DNA of 21,059 nucleotides from Pseudomonadota bacterium (lineage in GTDB: Bacteria > Pseudomonadota > Alphaproteobacteria > Rhizobiales > Hyphomicrobiaceae). Under the pieces are notes generated by a model. The model did no database searches. It had not been told where the DNA came from and saw nothing but the letters and a program-made list of their open reading frames with translations. This document shows positions 1 through 8,413 of this stretch, one piece after another. Each line of letters starts with the position of its first letter. The stretch's first letter is position 1. A program made the translations under genes and the position numbers. The DNA lies in assembly GCA_023387235.1 (NCBI GenBank), contig JAEWIJ010000277.1:1-21059 (forward strand), written 5' to 3'.

Positions 1-23
1 GCTCGCATTTGGGAGCTGAACCG

Positions 24-1859
24 ATGAACGCACAAGCCAACGGTGTCGCCAAGCCGGCGATCAACGGCAAGGCCTACGCGACCACCGATCATACCTACGA
101 CGTCATCGTCGTCGGTGCCGGCGGCGCGGGACTTCGCGCCACGCTCGGCTGCGCCCAGGCAGGCCTCAAGACGGCCTGCATCACCAAGGTCTTCCCGACT
201 CGCTCGCACACGGTCGCAGCCCAGGGCGGCGTTGCCGCCGCGCTCGGCAACATGGGCAAGGACGACTGGCGCTGGCACATGTACGACACCGTCAAGGGCG
301 CCGACTGGCTCGGTGACCAGGACGCTATCGAGTACCTGTGCCGCAACGCGCCGCAGGCCGTGTACGAGATGGAGCACTATGGCGTGCCCTTCAGCCGCAC
401 CGAGGATGGCCGCATCTACCAGCGTCCGTTCGGCGGCATGACCACCGAATTCGGCGAGGGCCCGCCGGCGCAGCGCACGTGCGCCGCCGCCGACCGCACC
501 GGCCACGCCATGCTGCACACGCTCTATGGCCAGTCGCTGCGCTACTCGGCCGAGTTCTTCATCGAATACTTCGCGATCGACCTCATCATGGATGCGGACG
601 GCGCCTGTCGCGGCGTGGTCGCGCTCTGCCTCGAAGACGGCACGCTTCACCGCTTCCGCGCAAAGAAGACCATCCTCGCGACGGGCGGCTATGGCCGCGC
701 CTACTTCTCCTGCACGTCCGCGCACACGTGCACGGGCGACGGCAATGCCATGGTGCTGCGCGCCGGCCTGCCGCTGCAGGACATGGAGTTCGTGCAGTTC
801 CATCCGACCGGCATCTACGGCGCGGGCGTGCTCATCACCGAGGGCTCGCGCGGTGAGGGCGGCTATCTCACGAATGCGAATGGCGAGCGCTTCATGGAGC
901 GCTATGCGCCGCACGTGAAGGATCTCGCCTCGCGTGACGTCGTCTCGCGCTCGATGACCATCGAGATCCGCGAAGGGCGCGGCGTCGGCCCGCACAAGGA
1001 CCACATCTTCCTGCACCTCGACCATCTCGATCCGAAGATCCTGGCCGAACGCCTGCCGGGCATTACGGAGAGTGCCAAGATCTTCGCCGGCGTCGACCTG
1101 CACCGCGAGCCGATCCCGGTGCTGCCGACCGTCCACTACAACATGGGCGGCATCCCGACCAACAATCACGGCGAGGTGCTGACGCTGAAGGCCGGCAATC
1201 CCGATCACGTCGTACCGGGCCTCATGGCCATCGGCGAGGCGGCGTGCGTCTCCGTGCATGGCGCCAACCGCCTCGGCTCGAACTCGCTCATCGATCTCGT
1301 GGTGTTCGGGCGTGCGGCAGGCCTCAAGGCTGCCGAGACGACCGAAGTGGGCGGCGCTCAGCAGGATCTGCCGAAGGATGCGGCCGACCTCGCGCTCTCG
1401 CGCCTCGACCGCTTCCGTCATGCCAAGGGCGGCCAGCGCACGGCGGATCTGCGCATGAAGATGCAGCGTCTCATGCAGTCGAACTGTGCCGTGTTCCGCG
1501 ACGGTCCGGTGCTCCAGGAGGGCGCGCAGAAGATCGTCGAGATCTGGAAGGAGACAGGCGACATCGCCGTCTCGGACCGCTCGCTGATCTGGAATTCGGA
1601 CCTTATCGAGACGCTCGAATACGACAACCTGATCGCGCAGGCGGCGGTCACCATGATCTCGGCGAACAACCGCGAGGAGAGCCGTGGCGCTCACGCCCGC
1701 GAGGACTTCCCGGATCGCGACGACAAGGACTGGATGAAGCACACGCTCACCTGGGCCGACGACGCCAAGCGCGAGGTGCGCATCGACTATCGTCCAGTGC
1801 ACACCTACACGCTCACGAACGAGATGAAGTACGTCGAGCCGAAGGCTCGCGTTTACTGA
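24..1859 (+). CDS. sdhA: Succinate dehydrogenase flavoprotein subunit SdhA
   Basis: This is the catalytic FAD subunit of respiratory complex II, which oxidises succinate to fumarate on the inner face of the cytoplasmic membrane and feeds electrons to quinone. The dinucleotide-binding motif GAGGAGLRA is at residues 31-39. SHTVAAQGG at 61-69 contains the His (62) that binds FAD covalently in this family. HPTG at 260-263, Arg304 in ASRDVVSR, His371 in HYNMGG and Arg416 in HGANRLGSNSL match the dicarboxylate site. The 611-residue length is normal. I chose ATG 24 because GGGAG at 11-15 precedes it by 8 nt; an in-frame TTG at 9 has no such site. sdhB, which usually follows sdhA, is absent here: a tandem repeat and carA come next instead. 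sdhC/sdhD would lie upstream, outside the window. Confidence 0.97.
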   Translation: MNAQANGVAKPAINGKAYATTDHTYDVIVVGAGGAGLRATLGCAQAGLKTACITKVFPTRSHTVAAQGGVAAALGNMGKDDWRWHMYDTVKGADWLGDQDAIEYLCRNAPQAVYEMEHYGVPFSRTEDGRIYQRPFGGMTTEFGEGPPAQRTCAAADRTGHAMLHTLYGQSLRYSAEFFIEYFAIDLIMDADGACRGVVALCLEDGTLHRFRAKKTILATGGYGRAYFSCTSAHTCTGDGNAMVLRAGLPLQDMEFVQFHPTGIYGAGVLITEGSRGEGGYLTNANGERFMERYAPHVKDLASRDVVSRSMTIEIREGRGVGPHKDHIFLHLDHLDPKILAERLPGITESAKIFAGVDLHREPIPVLPTVHYNMGGIPTNNHGEVLTLKAGNPDHVVPGLMAIGEAACVSVHGANRLGSNSLIDLVVFGRAAGLKAAETTEVGGAQQDLPKDAADLALSRLDRFRHAKGGQRTADLRMKMQRLMQSNCAVFRDGPVLQEGAQKIVEIWKETGDIAVSDRSLIWNSDLIETLEYDNLIAQAAVTMISANNREESRGAHAREDFPDRDDKDWMKHTLTWADDAKREVRIDYRPVHTYTLTNEMKYVEPKARVY

Positions 1860-1898
1860 GCGCCGAAGGCTCGCGTTTACTGAGGGCCGAAGGCTCGC
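1838..1898 (+). repeat. 24-bp tandem repeat duplicating the sdhA 3' end
   Basis: Two full 24-bp units (1838-1861 and 1862-1885) differ only at the last base, and a third partial copy of about 13 bp follows (1886-1898). The unit begins with GCCGAAGGCTCGC and carries the last sense codons and TGA stop of sdhA, so the gene's end is repeated in the same frame. Because 24 is a multiple of three, the second copy would restore the same C-terminus if the first stop were lost. It looks like slipped-strand or recombination duplication; any function is unknown. Confidence 0.85.
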
Positions 1899-1930
1899 AC
1901 TGCAGTGCGTTGCGCACTATCTAGAGTGCA

Positions 1931-2058
1931 CCAATCCCCCTCCCCCTTGTGGGGAGGGGTTAGGGGTGGGGGGAATCCCGACGCTGGGAGGAGCTTCCAC
2001 CGCAACTGTTCTGCGATCCCCCCCTCCTAGCCTCCCCCGCAAGGCGGGAGGGACGAGG
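1931..2058. repeat. REP/BIME-like GC-rich inverted-repeat element
   Basis: Two GC-rich arms in opposite orientation flank a spacer of about 35 bp. The left arm (about 1935-1976) contains a perfect 9-bp stem, CCCCTCCCC at 1937-1945 pairing with GGGGAGGGG at 1951-1959, with a 5-nt loop, followed by a TTAGGGGTGGGG tract. The right arm (about 2015-2053) carries CCTCCC at 2031-2036 against GGGAGG near 2046-2051. The reverse complement of the right arm aligns with the left arm over about 40 bp, including the CTAG/TTAG-like core and the GATC/AATC end. This architecture is typical of intergenic palindromic repeats present in many copies per genome, which I infer but cannot count here. It fills the space where a carA promoter would be expected. 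Confidence 0.7.
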
Positions 2059-2081
2059 TAGAGCAAGTCAAAGGTGACGCC

Positions 2082-3284
2082 ATGAGCACTGCCAGCAAGG
2101 CCGCGACGACTGACGCCTGGGCCCGCCCGCCGGCGACGGCGCGCCTCGTGCTCGCCGACGGCACCGTAATCAAGGGACGCGGTCTCGGCGCGGTCGGCAC
2201 GGCGGTCGGCGAGGTCTGCTTCAACACGGCCATGACGGGTTACCAGGAAATCCTGACCGACCCCTCGTACGCCGGCCAGATCATCACATTCACCTTCCCG
2301 CACATCGGCAATGTCGGCGCGAACAACGAGGACACCGAGACCTCGAATCTCGCAGCCCGCACCGGCGCCCGCGGTGCCGTGTTGCGCGCTTCGATCTCGG
2401 TGCCCTCGAACTATCGCGCCGTCGAGACGCTCGACCAGTGGCTCAAGGCGCGCGGCATCATCGCCATTGCCGAGGTGGATACGCGTGCGCTCACCGCACA
2501 TATCCGCGAGCAGGGCATGCCGAACGCGGTGATCGCGCACAGCCCCGACGGCAAGTTCGACATCGAGGCTCTGAAGGCCGAGGCGGCGGCGTGGCCGGGT
2601 CTCGACGGCATGGATCTCGTGCCGGAAGTCACGAGCGGCCAGAGCTATGGCTGGGATGAAATGCGCTGGGTGTGGAACCAGGGCTATCCGCGCCAGGAGA
2701 ACCCGGAGTTTCATGTCGTCGCGATCGACTACGGCCTCAAGCGCAATATCCTGCGCTGTCTAGCGAACTCCGGCTGCCGCGTGACGGTTGTGCCGGCGCA
2801 GACATCCGCCGAGGACATTCTCGCGCGCAAGCCCGATGGTGTGTTCCTCTCGAATGGCCCCGGTGATCCGGCGGCGACGGGCAAGTACGCCGTGCCCGAG
2901 ATCAAGAAGCTCGTCGCATCAGGCCTGCCGACGTTCGGCATCTGCCTCGGCCACCAGATGCTCGGCATCGCGGTCGGGGCCAAGACGCACAAGATGCATC
3001 AGGGTCATCACGGCGCGAACCATCCCGTGAAGGACCACACGACCAACAAGGTCGAGATCGTCTCGATGAACCACGGCTTTGCCGTCGATCGCGAGACGCT
3101 GCCTCAGGGCGTCGAGGAGACGCACGTCTCGCTCTTCGATGGCACGAACTGCGGCATCCGCCTCAAGGACAAGCCGGTCTTCTCGGTGCAGCATCACCCG
3201 GAGGCCTCGCCCGGCCCCGAGGACAGCCACTATCTGTTCGATCGCTTCGTCGAGCTCATGCGCGACCACAAGAAGGCGAGCTGA
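2082..3284 (+). CDS. carA: Carbamoyl-phosphate synthase small subunit CarA
   Basis: This is the glutaminase subunit of cytoplasmic carbamoyl-phosphate synthase. It releases ammonia from glutamine and channels it to CarB, supplying arginine and pyrimidine synthesis. The N-terminal CPSase small-chain domain (about 20-150) includes FNTAMTGYQEILTDPSY. The class I glutamine amidotransferase domain (about 210-395) has LSNGPGDP at 256-263, the nucleophile Cys288 in GICLGHQ, and His372 and Glu374 in HHPEASPGP. Length 400 is slightly above the usual 380-395 because of a short Ala/Thr-rich start. AAGGTGA at 2071-2077 supports the ATG. carB is not adjacent; separate carA and carB loci are common in alphaproteobacteria. 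A strong terminator follows. Confidence 0.97.
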   Translation: MSTASKAATTDAWARPPATARLVLADGTVIKGRGLGAVGTAVGEVCFNTAMTGYQEILTDPSYAGQIITFTFPHIGNVGANNEDTETSNLAARTGARGAVLRASISVPSNYRAVETLDQWLKARGIIAIAEVDTRALTAHIREQGMPNAVIAHSPDGKFDIEALKAEAAAWPGLDGMDLVPEVTSGQSYGWDEMRWVWNQGYPRQENPEFHVVAIDYGLKRNILRCLANSGCRVTVVPAQTSAEDILARKPDGVFLSNGPGDPAATGKYAVPEIKKLVASGLPTFGICLGHQMLGIAVGAKTHKMHQGHHGANHPVKDHTTNKVEIVSMNHGFAVDRETLPQGVEETHVSLFDGTNCGIRLKDKPVFSVQHHPEASPGPEDSHYLFDRFVELMRDHKKAS

Positions 3285-3309
3285 GTCCGGCGCGAGACGA
3301 GAAATGACA

Positions 3310-3343
3310 AAGGCCCGGGAGGTTCTGCCTCCCGGGCCTTCTT
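3310..3343. terminator. Bidirectional intrinsic terminator between carA and metK
   Basis: A perfect 13-bp stem, AAGGCCCGGGAGG (3310-3322) with CCTCCCGGGCCTT (3328-3340), encloses a 5-nt TTCTG loop. On the + strand it is followed by CTT. On the - strand the stem ends in CCTTT. It sits between the convergent carA and metK stops and can serve both. Confidence 0.85.
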
Positions 3344-3367
3344 GCATTCGGATATTGGCTGTCTGTC

Positions 3368-4564
<1,197 letters not shown>

Positions 4565-4606
4565 AGGAACCCCCTGGGGTTTGGAGTGCAGGCGAAAAAC
4601 GCGCCG

Positions 4607-4634
4607 TTCTTACAGCCTTTTCGGGGCCGGTCAA
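4607..4634 (-). promoter_or_regulatory. Candidate metK promoter
   Basis: Read on the - strand, TTGACC (4634-4629) is separated by 16 nt from TAAGAA (4612-4607). The -35 box is close to consensus and the -10 is weak. The predicted start would give a leader of about 35 nt, too short for a known SAM riboswitch class. This is inference from motif match only. Confidence 0.4.
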
Positions 4635-4707
4635 GACGATCGGAATTCAAATACATTGCGGCGGCGGAGATAAGGCTTGCCCATGGCGCACCGAGCGCCG
4701 AGCCGCC

Positions 4708-5205
4708 TCAATCCTCGCGGAACACCCGCTCGCGACGCTCGTGGCGCTCCTGGGCCTCGATCGAGAGCGTGGCAATCGGCCGCGCGTCGAGGCGCTTCAG
4801 GCTGATCGGCTCTCCCGTTTCCTCGCAGTAGCCGTAACTGCCGTCGTCGATGCGGGCGATCGCGGCGTCGATCTTGCCGATCAACTTGCGCTGGCGGTCC
4901 CGCGCACGCAACTCGAGGGCCTTGTCGGTCTCGGATGTGGCGCGGTCGGCGAGGTCGGCGTGCTGGGAGGTATCGTTGTGCAGGCCCATGAGCGTCTCGC
5001 GGGTCTGGCGGAGAATATCCTCCTTCCAAGCGAGCAGCTTGGTCCGGAAGTAGAGCCGGTGCCGCTCGTTCATGAACGGCTCGTCCTCGCTCGGCTTGTA
5101 GCCGGGGCTGAGCGTGATCTCACTGTGACGCGCATCGGGCCTGCCGTTGCTTCGGCCGCCCTTCTTGGCGCCATTCCCATTCTCGAGCTTTGCGGATTTT
5201 GTCAT
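4708..5205 (-). CDS. dksA: RNA polymerase-binding transcription factor DksA
   Basis: DksA binds in the RNA polymerase secondary channel and works with ppGpp in the stringent response. The 165-residue protein has a low-complexity Lys/Gly/Asn-rich N-terminus (1-30), then YKPSEDEPFMN, a long helical hairpin whose tip DLADRA (84-89) keeps the DxxDxA signature needed for function, and a C-terminal region DGSYGYCEETGEPI. Only one cysteine (127) remains of the classical four in the zinc finger, as is usual for alphaproteobacterial DksA, so it probably folds without zinc. I chose ATG 5205 because a promoter lies at 5286-5313; the longest ORF would start with the TTG of that promoter's -35 box. metK follows downstream. 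Confidence 0.93.
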   Translation of the reverse strand: MTKSAKLENGNGAKKGGRSNGRPDARHSEITLSPGYKPSEDEPFMNERHRLYFRTKLLAWKEDILRQTRETLMGLHNDTSQHADLADRATSETDKALELRARDRQRKLIGKIDAAIARIDDGSYGYCEETGEPISLKRLDARPIATLSIEAQERHERRERVFRED

Positions 5206-5285
5206 GCGTTGCCACCCATCATGCAAACCCGATCGACCGACCCGACCCCCGTCTACGACTTCGGCCGTAGGGAAAAGTGCGCCAC

Positions 5286-5313
5286 GTAATATTCGAGCCG
5301 TCTTCACAGTCAA
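5286..5313 (-). promoter_or_regulatory. Probable dksA promoter
   Basis: On the - strand TTGACT (5313-5308) is separated by 16 nt from TATTAC (5291-5286). Transcription would begin near 5279 and give a leader of about 75 nt before ATG 5205. The match is good for a housekeeping sigma factor. Confidence 0.6.
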
Positions 5314-5616
5314 GCGAATAGCGTCATAGAGTTAGTTCGGCCCGCAAACTCGGGCTCGGCACCCCCCGACACCCTCGGATTGCTGCGGTGCGAGGGGAGG
5401 GGTGGGCGCCAGGAATACGGCCTGGGAGAGGCTGGTTCGGCCTTGCAGGCGGCCTCCCGCCCGGCACGGTCCGGATGGACTGCCGATGGACTTCGGGGCC
5501 CCGCTCTGCTACAAGGCGCCCCAGATCGCCGATCGCCGCCGCTGCCGAGGGCACCGGGGGCGTTTGTGCATACAGTTTTCAATGCGGCAAAATCTGACCC
5601 ACGAGGAGCGGTACGC
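5314..5616. other. Divergent intergenic region between dksA and rpsU
   Basis: About 300 bp of GC-rich DNA. The rpsU reading frame is open upstream to about 5380, but the conserved S21 N-terminus starts only at 5617, so the upstream part is not considered coding. A weak + strand promoter candidate is TGGACT near 5485 with TACAAG 17 nt later, which would leave a leader of about 100 nt. No other gene is supported. Confidence 0.5.
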
Positions 5617-5931
5617 TTGCAAGTTCTCGTTCGCGACAACAACGTCGATCAGGCGCTCAAGGCGCTCAAGAAGAAGATGCAGCGCGAAGGCATTTTTCGC
5701 GAGATGAAGCTGCGTAATTATTACGAGAAGCCCTCCGAGCGGCGGGTGCGCGAGAAGGCCGAAGCGGTGCGCCGGGCCCGTAAGCTCGCCCGCAAGAAGC
5801 TTCAGCGCGAGGGCCTCCTGCCGAGCAAGCCTGCCGCCAGCAAGACGCCGGGTCGGGGCGGTGGTCGCGGTCCGGGTGCCGGTGCAGGTGGCGCGGGTGG
5901 CGCCGGTGCAGGCGGCCCGCCGCGCACCTGA
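5617..5931 (+). CDS. rpsU: 30S ribosomal protein S21
   Basis: S21 is a small basic protein of the 30S subunit that acts near the anti-Shine-Dalgarno region during initiation. Residues 1-68 match the family closely: QVLVRDNNVDQALKALKKK, then GIFREMKLRNYYEKPSERR and a Lys/Arg-rich helix ending KKLQREGLL. The start codon is TTG at 5617, with GAGGAG at 5603-5608 placed 8 nt upstream; the conserved M-Q-V start fits this codon. Residues 70-104 form a Gly/Ala/Pro-rich low-complexity tail absent from the enterobacterial protein of about 71 residues. Such tails occur in alphaproteobacterial S21, but their role is unclear. An intrinsic terminator follows at 5989-6022. Confidence 0.95.
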   Translation: MQVLVRDNNVDQALKALKKKMQREGIFREMKLRNYYEKPSERRVREKAEAVRRARKLARKKLQREGLLPSKPAASKTPGRGGGRGPGAGAGGAGGAGAGGPPRT

Positions 5932-5953
5932 TCGAATTTCGATGTTGAAGGGG

Positions 5954-5973
5954 CCGGGTGGGCGTCCACCCGG
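5954..5973 (+). other. Hairpin downstream of rpsU
   Basis: CCGGGTGG (5954-5961) pairs with CCACCCGG (5966-5973) around a 4-nt loop. No T-run follows, so it is more likely an mRNA 3'-end stabiliser or part of a compound terminator with the stronger hairpin just downstream. Confidence 0.5.
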
Positions 5974-5988
5974 TGCGCTGAGATGATG

Positions 5989-6022
5989 AGCGCGGGGCGG
6001 GTGCCTCGCGCTTTTTGCTTTT
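5989..6022 (+). terminator. Intrinsic terminator of rpsU
   Basis: A 9-bp stem with one G-T pair, AGCGCGGGG (5989-5997) with CCTCGCGCT (6004-6012), has a 6-nt loop and is followed by TTTT, then GC and TTTT. It lies between the convergent rpsU and lldD genes. Confidence 0.85.
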
Positions 6023-6053
6023 ATGGCTCGAATGCTGATTGGGGACTCGAAAG

Positions 6054-7247
6054 CTACCCGATGATGCGCAGGTGGCTTCCCGGCGTGCTGGCCGGCATCG
6101 TTCCACCGCCGCCGACGAGAATTTCCGACGTCACATTCTGGATGTCGCGGTGGCCGCAGAGCGCCATGGTGAGATCAAGCTCCTTGCGGATGATCTCCAA
6201 CGCCTTCGTCACGCCCTCCTCGCCCATGGCGCCAAGACCGTAGGTGAAGGCGCGGCCGATGTAGACGCCCTTGGCGCCAAGTGCGATCGCCTTGATCACG
6301 TCCTGCCCCGTGCGGATGCCGCCATCCATGTGCACTTCGATGCGGTTGCCGACCGCGCGCACGATTTCCGGCAGCGCCGCGATCGAGGAGATGGCGCCAT
6401 CGAGTTGGCGCCCGCCGTGGTTCGACACGATGAGCGCATCGGCGCCCGTCTCGGCGGCCAGCTCCGCGTCCTCGACGTCGAGAATGCCCTTGAGGATGAG
6501 CTTGCCGCCCCATTCGTCGCGGATGCGCTTTACCTCGTCCCATGAGAGACGCGGATCGAACTGCTCCGCCGTCCAGGCGCCAAGCGCGCTCATGTCGCTG
6601 ACGCCCTTGGCGTGCCCGACGATGTTGCGGAACGTGCGCCGCTTGGTGCCGAGCATGGCCGTCCACCAGCGCGGCTTCATGCCGATGTCGATGATGTTCG
6701 GGATCGTGAGGCGCGGCGGTGCCGTGAGGCCGTTTTTCAGGTCCTTGTGGCGCTGGGCGAGGATCTGCAGGTCGAGCGTCAGCACGAGCGCCGAGACTCC
6801 GGCGGACTTCGCGCGCTTGAGCAGGCGGCTCACGAAATCCTTGTCGCGCATGACGTAAAGCTGGAACCAGAAGGGCTTGTCCGTGTTCTCGGCCACGTCC
6901 TCGATGGAGCAGATGCTCATGGTCGAGAGCGTGAACGGTACACCCGCCCGGTTGGCCGCCCGCGCGGCGAGGATCTCGCCGTCGGCGTGCTGCATGCCCG
7001 TCATGCCGACGGGCGCGAGAGCGAGCGGCATCGCGACCGGAATGCCGACCATCGTGCTCGCGAGCGTACGGTTCGTCATGTCGACGGCGACGCGCTGGCG
7101 CAGCTTGATGCGCTGGAAGTCCGTCTCGTTGGCGCGATACGTGCTCTCCGTCCAGCCGCCCGAGTCGGCATAGTCGTAGAACATCCGCGGCACGCGCCGC
7201 TGGGCGAGCACGCGCAGGTCCTCGATGCAGGTGATGACTTGGCTCAT
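6054..7247 (-). CDS. lldD: FMN-dependent L-lactate dehydrogenase (LldD family)
   Basis: This is an FMN-dependent alpha-hydroxy-acid dehydrogenase that oxidises L-lactate to pyruvate and passes electrons to the respiratory chain, probably at the inner membrane. The TIM-barrel markers are Tyr24 in MFYDYADSG, LALAPVGMTGM (76-86), Asp159 in the LTLDLQ stretch, RHKDLKNGL (166-174), Lys253 in LILKG, the catalytic base His277 with Arg280 in SNHGGRQLDG, and the FMN phosphate site DGGIRTGQD (308-316) with GRAFTYGLGAMG. The 397-residue length is normal. GGGAGG (7254-7259) lies 6 nt before the ATG. The RHKDLKNG motif favours lactate, but mandelate, glycolate or another hydroxy acid cannot be excluded. 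It lies downstream of the metallopeptidase gene on the same strand. Confidence 0.92.
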   Translation of the reverse strand: MSQVITCIEDLRVLAQRRVPRMFYDYADSGGWTESTYRANETDFQRIKLRQRVAVDMTNRTLASTMVGIPVAMPLALAPVGMTGMQHADGEILAARAANRAGVPFTLSTMSICSIEDVAENTDKPFWFQLYVMRDKDFVSRLLKRAKSAGVSALVLTLDLQILAQRHKDLKNGLTAPPRLTIPNIIDIGMKPRWWTAMLGTKRRTFRNIVGHAKGVSDMSALGAWTAEQFDPRLSWDEVKRIRDEWGGKLILKGILDVEDAELAAETGADALIVSNHGGRQLDGAISSIAALPEIVRAVGNRIEVHMDGGIRTGQDVIKAIALGAKGVYIGRAFTYGLGAMGEEGVTKALEIIRKELDLTMALCGHRDIQNVTSEILVGGGGTMPASTPGSHLRIIG

Positions 7248-7359
7248 GCGGCGCCTCCCCGACGCTTTAGGCGCATTGTGCGCTTATGGCCTTGGCTTAG
7301 CGCCTTTTGGCCTGCAACGGAACAGCGCAGTGGCTCGGGGAAGCCGGGCGCGGGCGCCC

Positions 7360-8112
7360 TCAGGTGTCGACGTCGTAGCGGTAGAGGTCCATGCCGTGGA
7401 TGCGCAGCCAAGCCTTGGCCTCACTCGTGCGCGGCATGATGCGGTCGACGAGGCGCCAGAAACGCGGCCCATGGTTCATGTGGACGAGATGGGCGACCTC
7501 GTGGGCGGCCACGTAGTCGAGCACGACCGGGGGCGCCAGCAGCAGGCGCCAGGAAAAGGAGAGCTGGCCGTCGCTTGAGCACGATCCCCAGCGGGTCTTC
7601 TGGTCGCGAAGCGTGATCCTGGACGGCTTCACGCCCAACGCCTTGGCGTGGCGCGACACGGCGCCGTGGAGATCACGCGCGGCTTCGGCATAGAGCCAGT
7701 CGCGCAGGCGGCGCGGCGCGTGCTCCGGCGTTCCGCGCACGATGAGCACGGGCACGCGGCGGCCGGCGCGCGCGACGATCTCGACGACGCCCGTGCCGCG
7801 CTGCGTCGGCTCGAAGGTAATCTCGTGCGGCACGCCACGCAGCGGAAAGGAAGCGCCCTCGACGAGCGGGACCGGCTCCGGCACGCATTCGAGGCGCTCA
7901 CGCACCCAGTCGCGATTGCGTAGGAGAAAGCGATCGGCTTCGCTCAGATCGGAGCTGCGCGGCATGGTGAGGATGACGGCGTGCTGCGTGCGGCTGACGC
8001 GCAGCGTGAGGCGTCGCGCCTTCGGGTGCCGGCGCACCTCGACTGGTGCCGAGATCCCATCGACCTTCAGCAATTGAACCGAGGCCGTTGATTTAGCAGT
8101 CCGCCGCTTCAT
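7360..8112 (-). CDS. YgjP-type (M48/DUF45) zinc metallopeptidase domain protein
   Basis: This 250-residue protein belongs to the YgjP/DUF45 family of SprT- and WLM-like putative metal-dependent hydrolases; its substrate is unknown. The N-terminal half carries the family's beta-rich region (RRHPKARRLTLRVS at 28-41, then ILTMP). The C-terminal half has RITLRDQKTRWGSCSS (165-180) and the zinc site HEVAH (204-208), with a third ligand candidate at His214 in NHGPRFW. All metal-binding residues are present. I chose ATG 8112, preceded by an AGGA motif; the frame stays open to a GTG at 8250, but that extension is low-complexity and lacks family features. There is no signal peptide, so it is probably cytoplasmic. 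Confidence 0.88.
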   Translation of the reverse strand: MKRRTAKSTASVQLLKVDGISAPVEVRRHPKARRLTLRVSRTQHAVILTMPRSSDLSEADRFLLRNRDWVRERLECVPEPVPLVEGASFPLRGVPHEITFEPTQRGTGVVEIVARAGRRVPVLIVRGTPEHAPRRLRDWLYAEAARDLHGAVSRHAKALGVKPSRITLRDQKTRWGSCSSDGQLSFSWRLLLAPPVVLDYVAAHEVAHLVHMNHGPRFWRLVDRIMPRTSEAKAWLRIHGMDLYRYDVDT

Positions 8113-8413
8113 GCGCGTCCTCGCTCGTCTCCCATTTGTCCGAAGGGCGTGCGCCGAATGCGCATCCGCAAGATTCCCCCATCGACCGGTGTCCGTTGCA
8201 CCACTCGACTGACGCGCTTCGCACTCGTTTGAGGCAGTCCTGCGGCGCACCCCGATGCACCACCGAGCAAACGATTCCTAGCAGGACGAAGGGACCGCGC
8301 GAACCCGTTCGACAGCGCGCGATCGCATGAGAGCAAATCTATGTGGCGTCAGCGCCACGCGACGCACGGGCGCCACAGATAAAACAAACGAGCGAGTCGC
8401 GGGGCCACGGGCG
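8113..8413. other. Intergenic region between phaZ and the metallopeptidase gene
   Basis: About 300 bp without a supported gene. It contains an inverted repeat, TGTGGCG (8342-8348) with CGCCACA (8371-8377), and a nested 6-bp hairpin GTGGCG-TCAG-CGCCAC inside it. No T-tract follows on the - strand, so it is not a classic terminator for phaZ. Short open frames here have no recognisable features. Confidence 0.4.

Noticed and set aside
4565..4660. SAM riboswitch upstream of metK
   Set aside because: The predicted leader is about 35 nt and contains no conserved SAM-II, SAM-V or SAM/SAH core that I can recognise.
5206..5313. Longer DksA N-terminus starting at TTG 5313
   Set aside because: That TTG is part of the TTGACT -35 box of the likely promoter, so it would not be transcribed.
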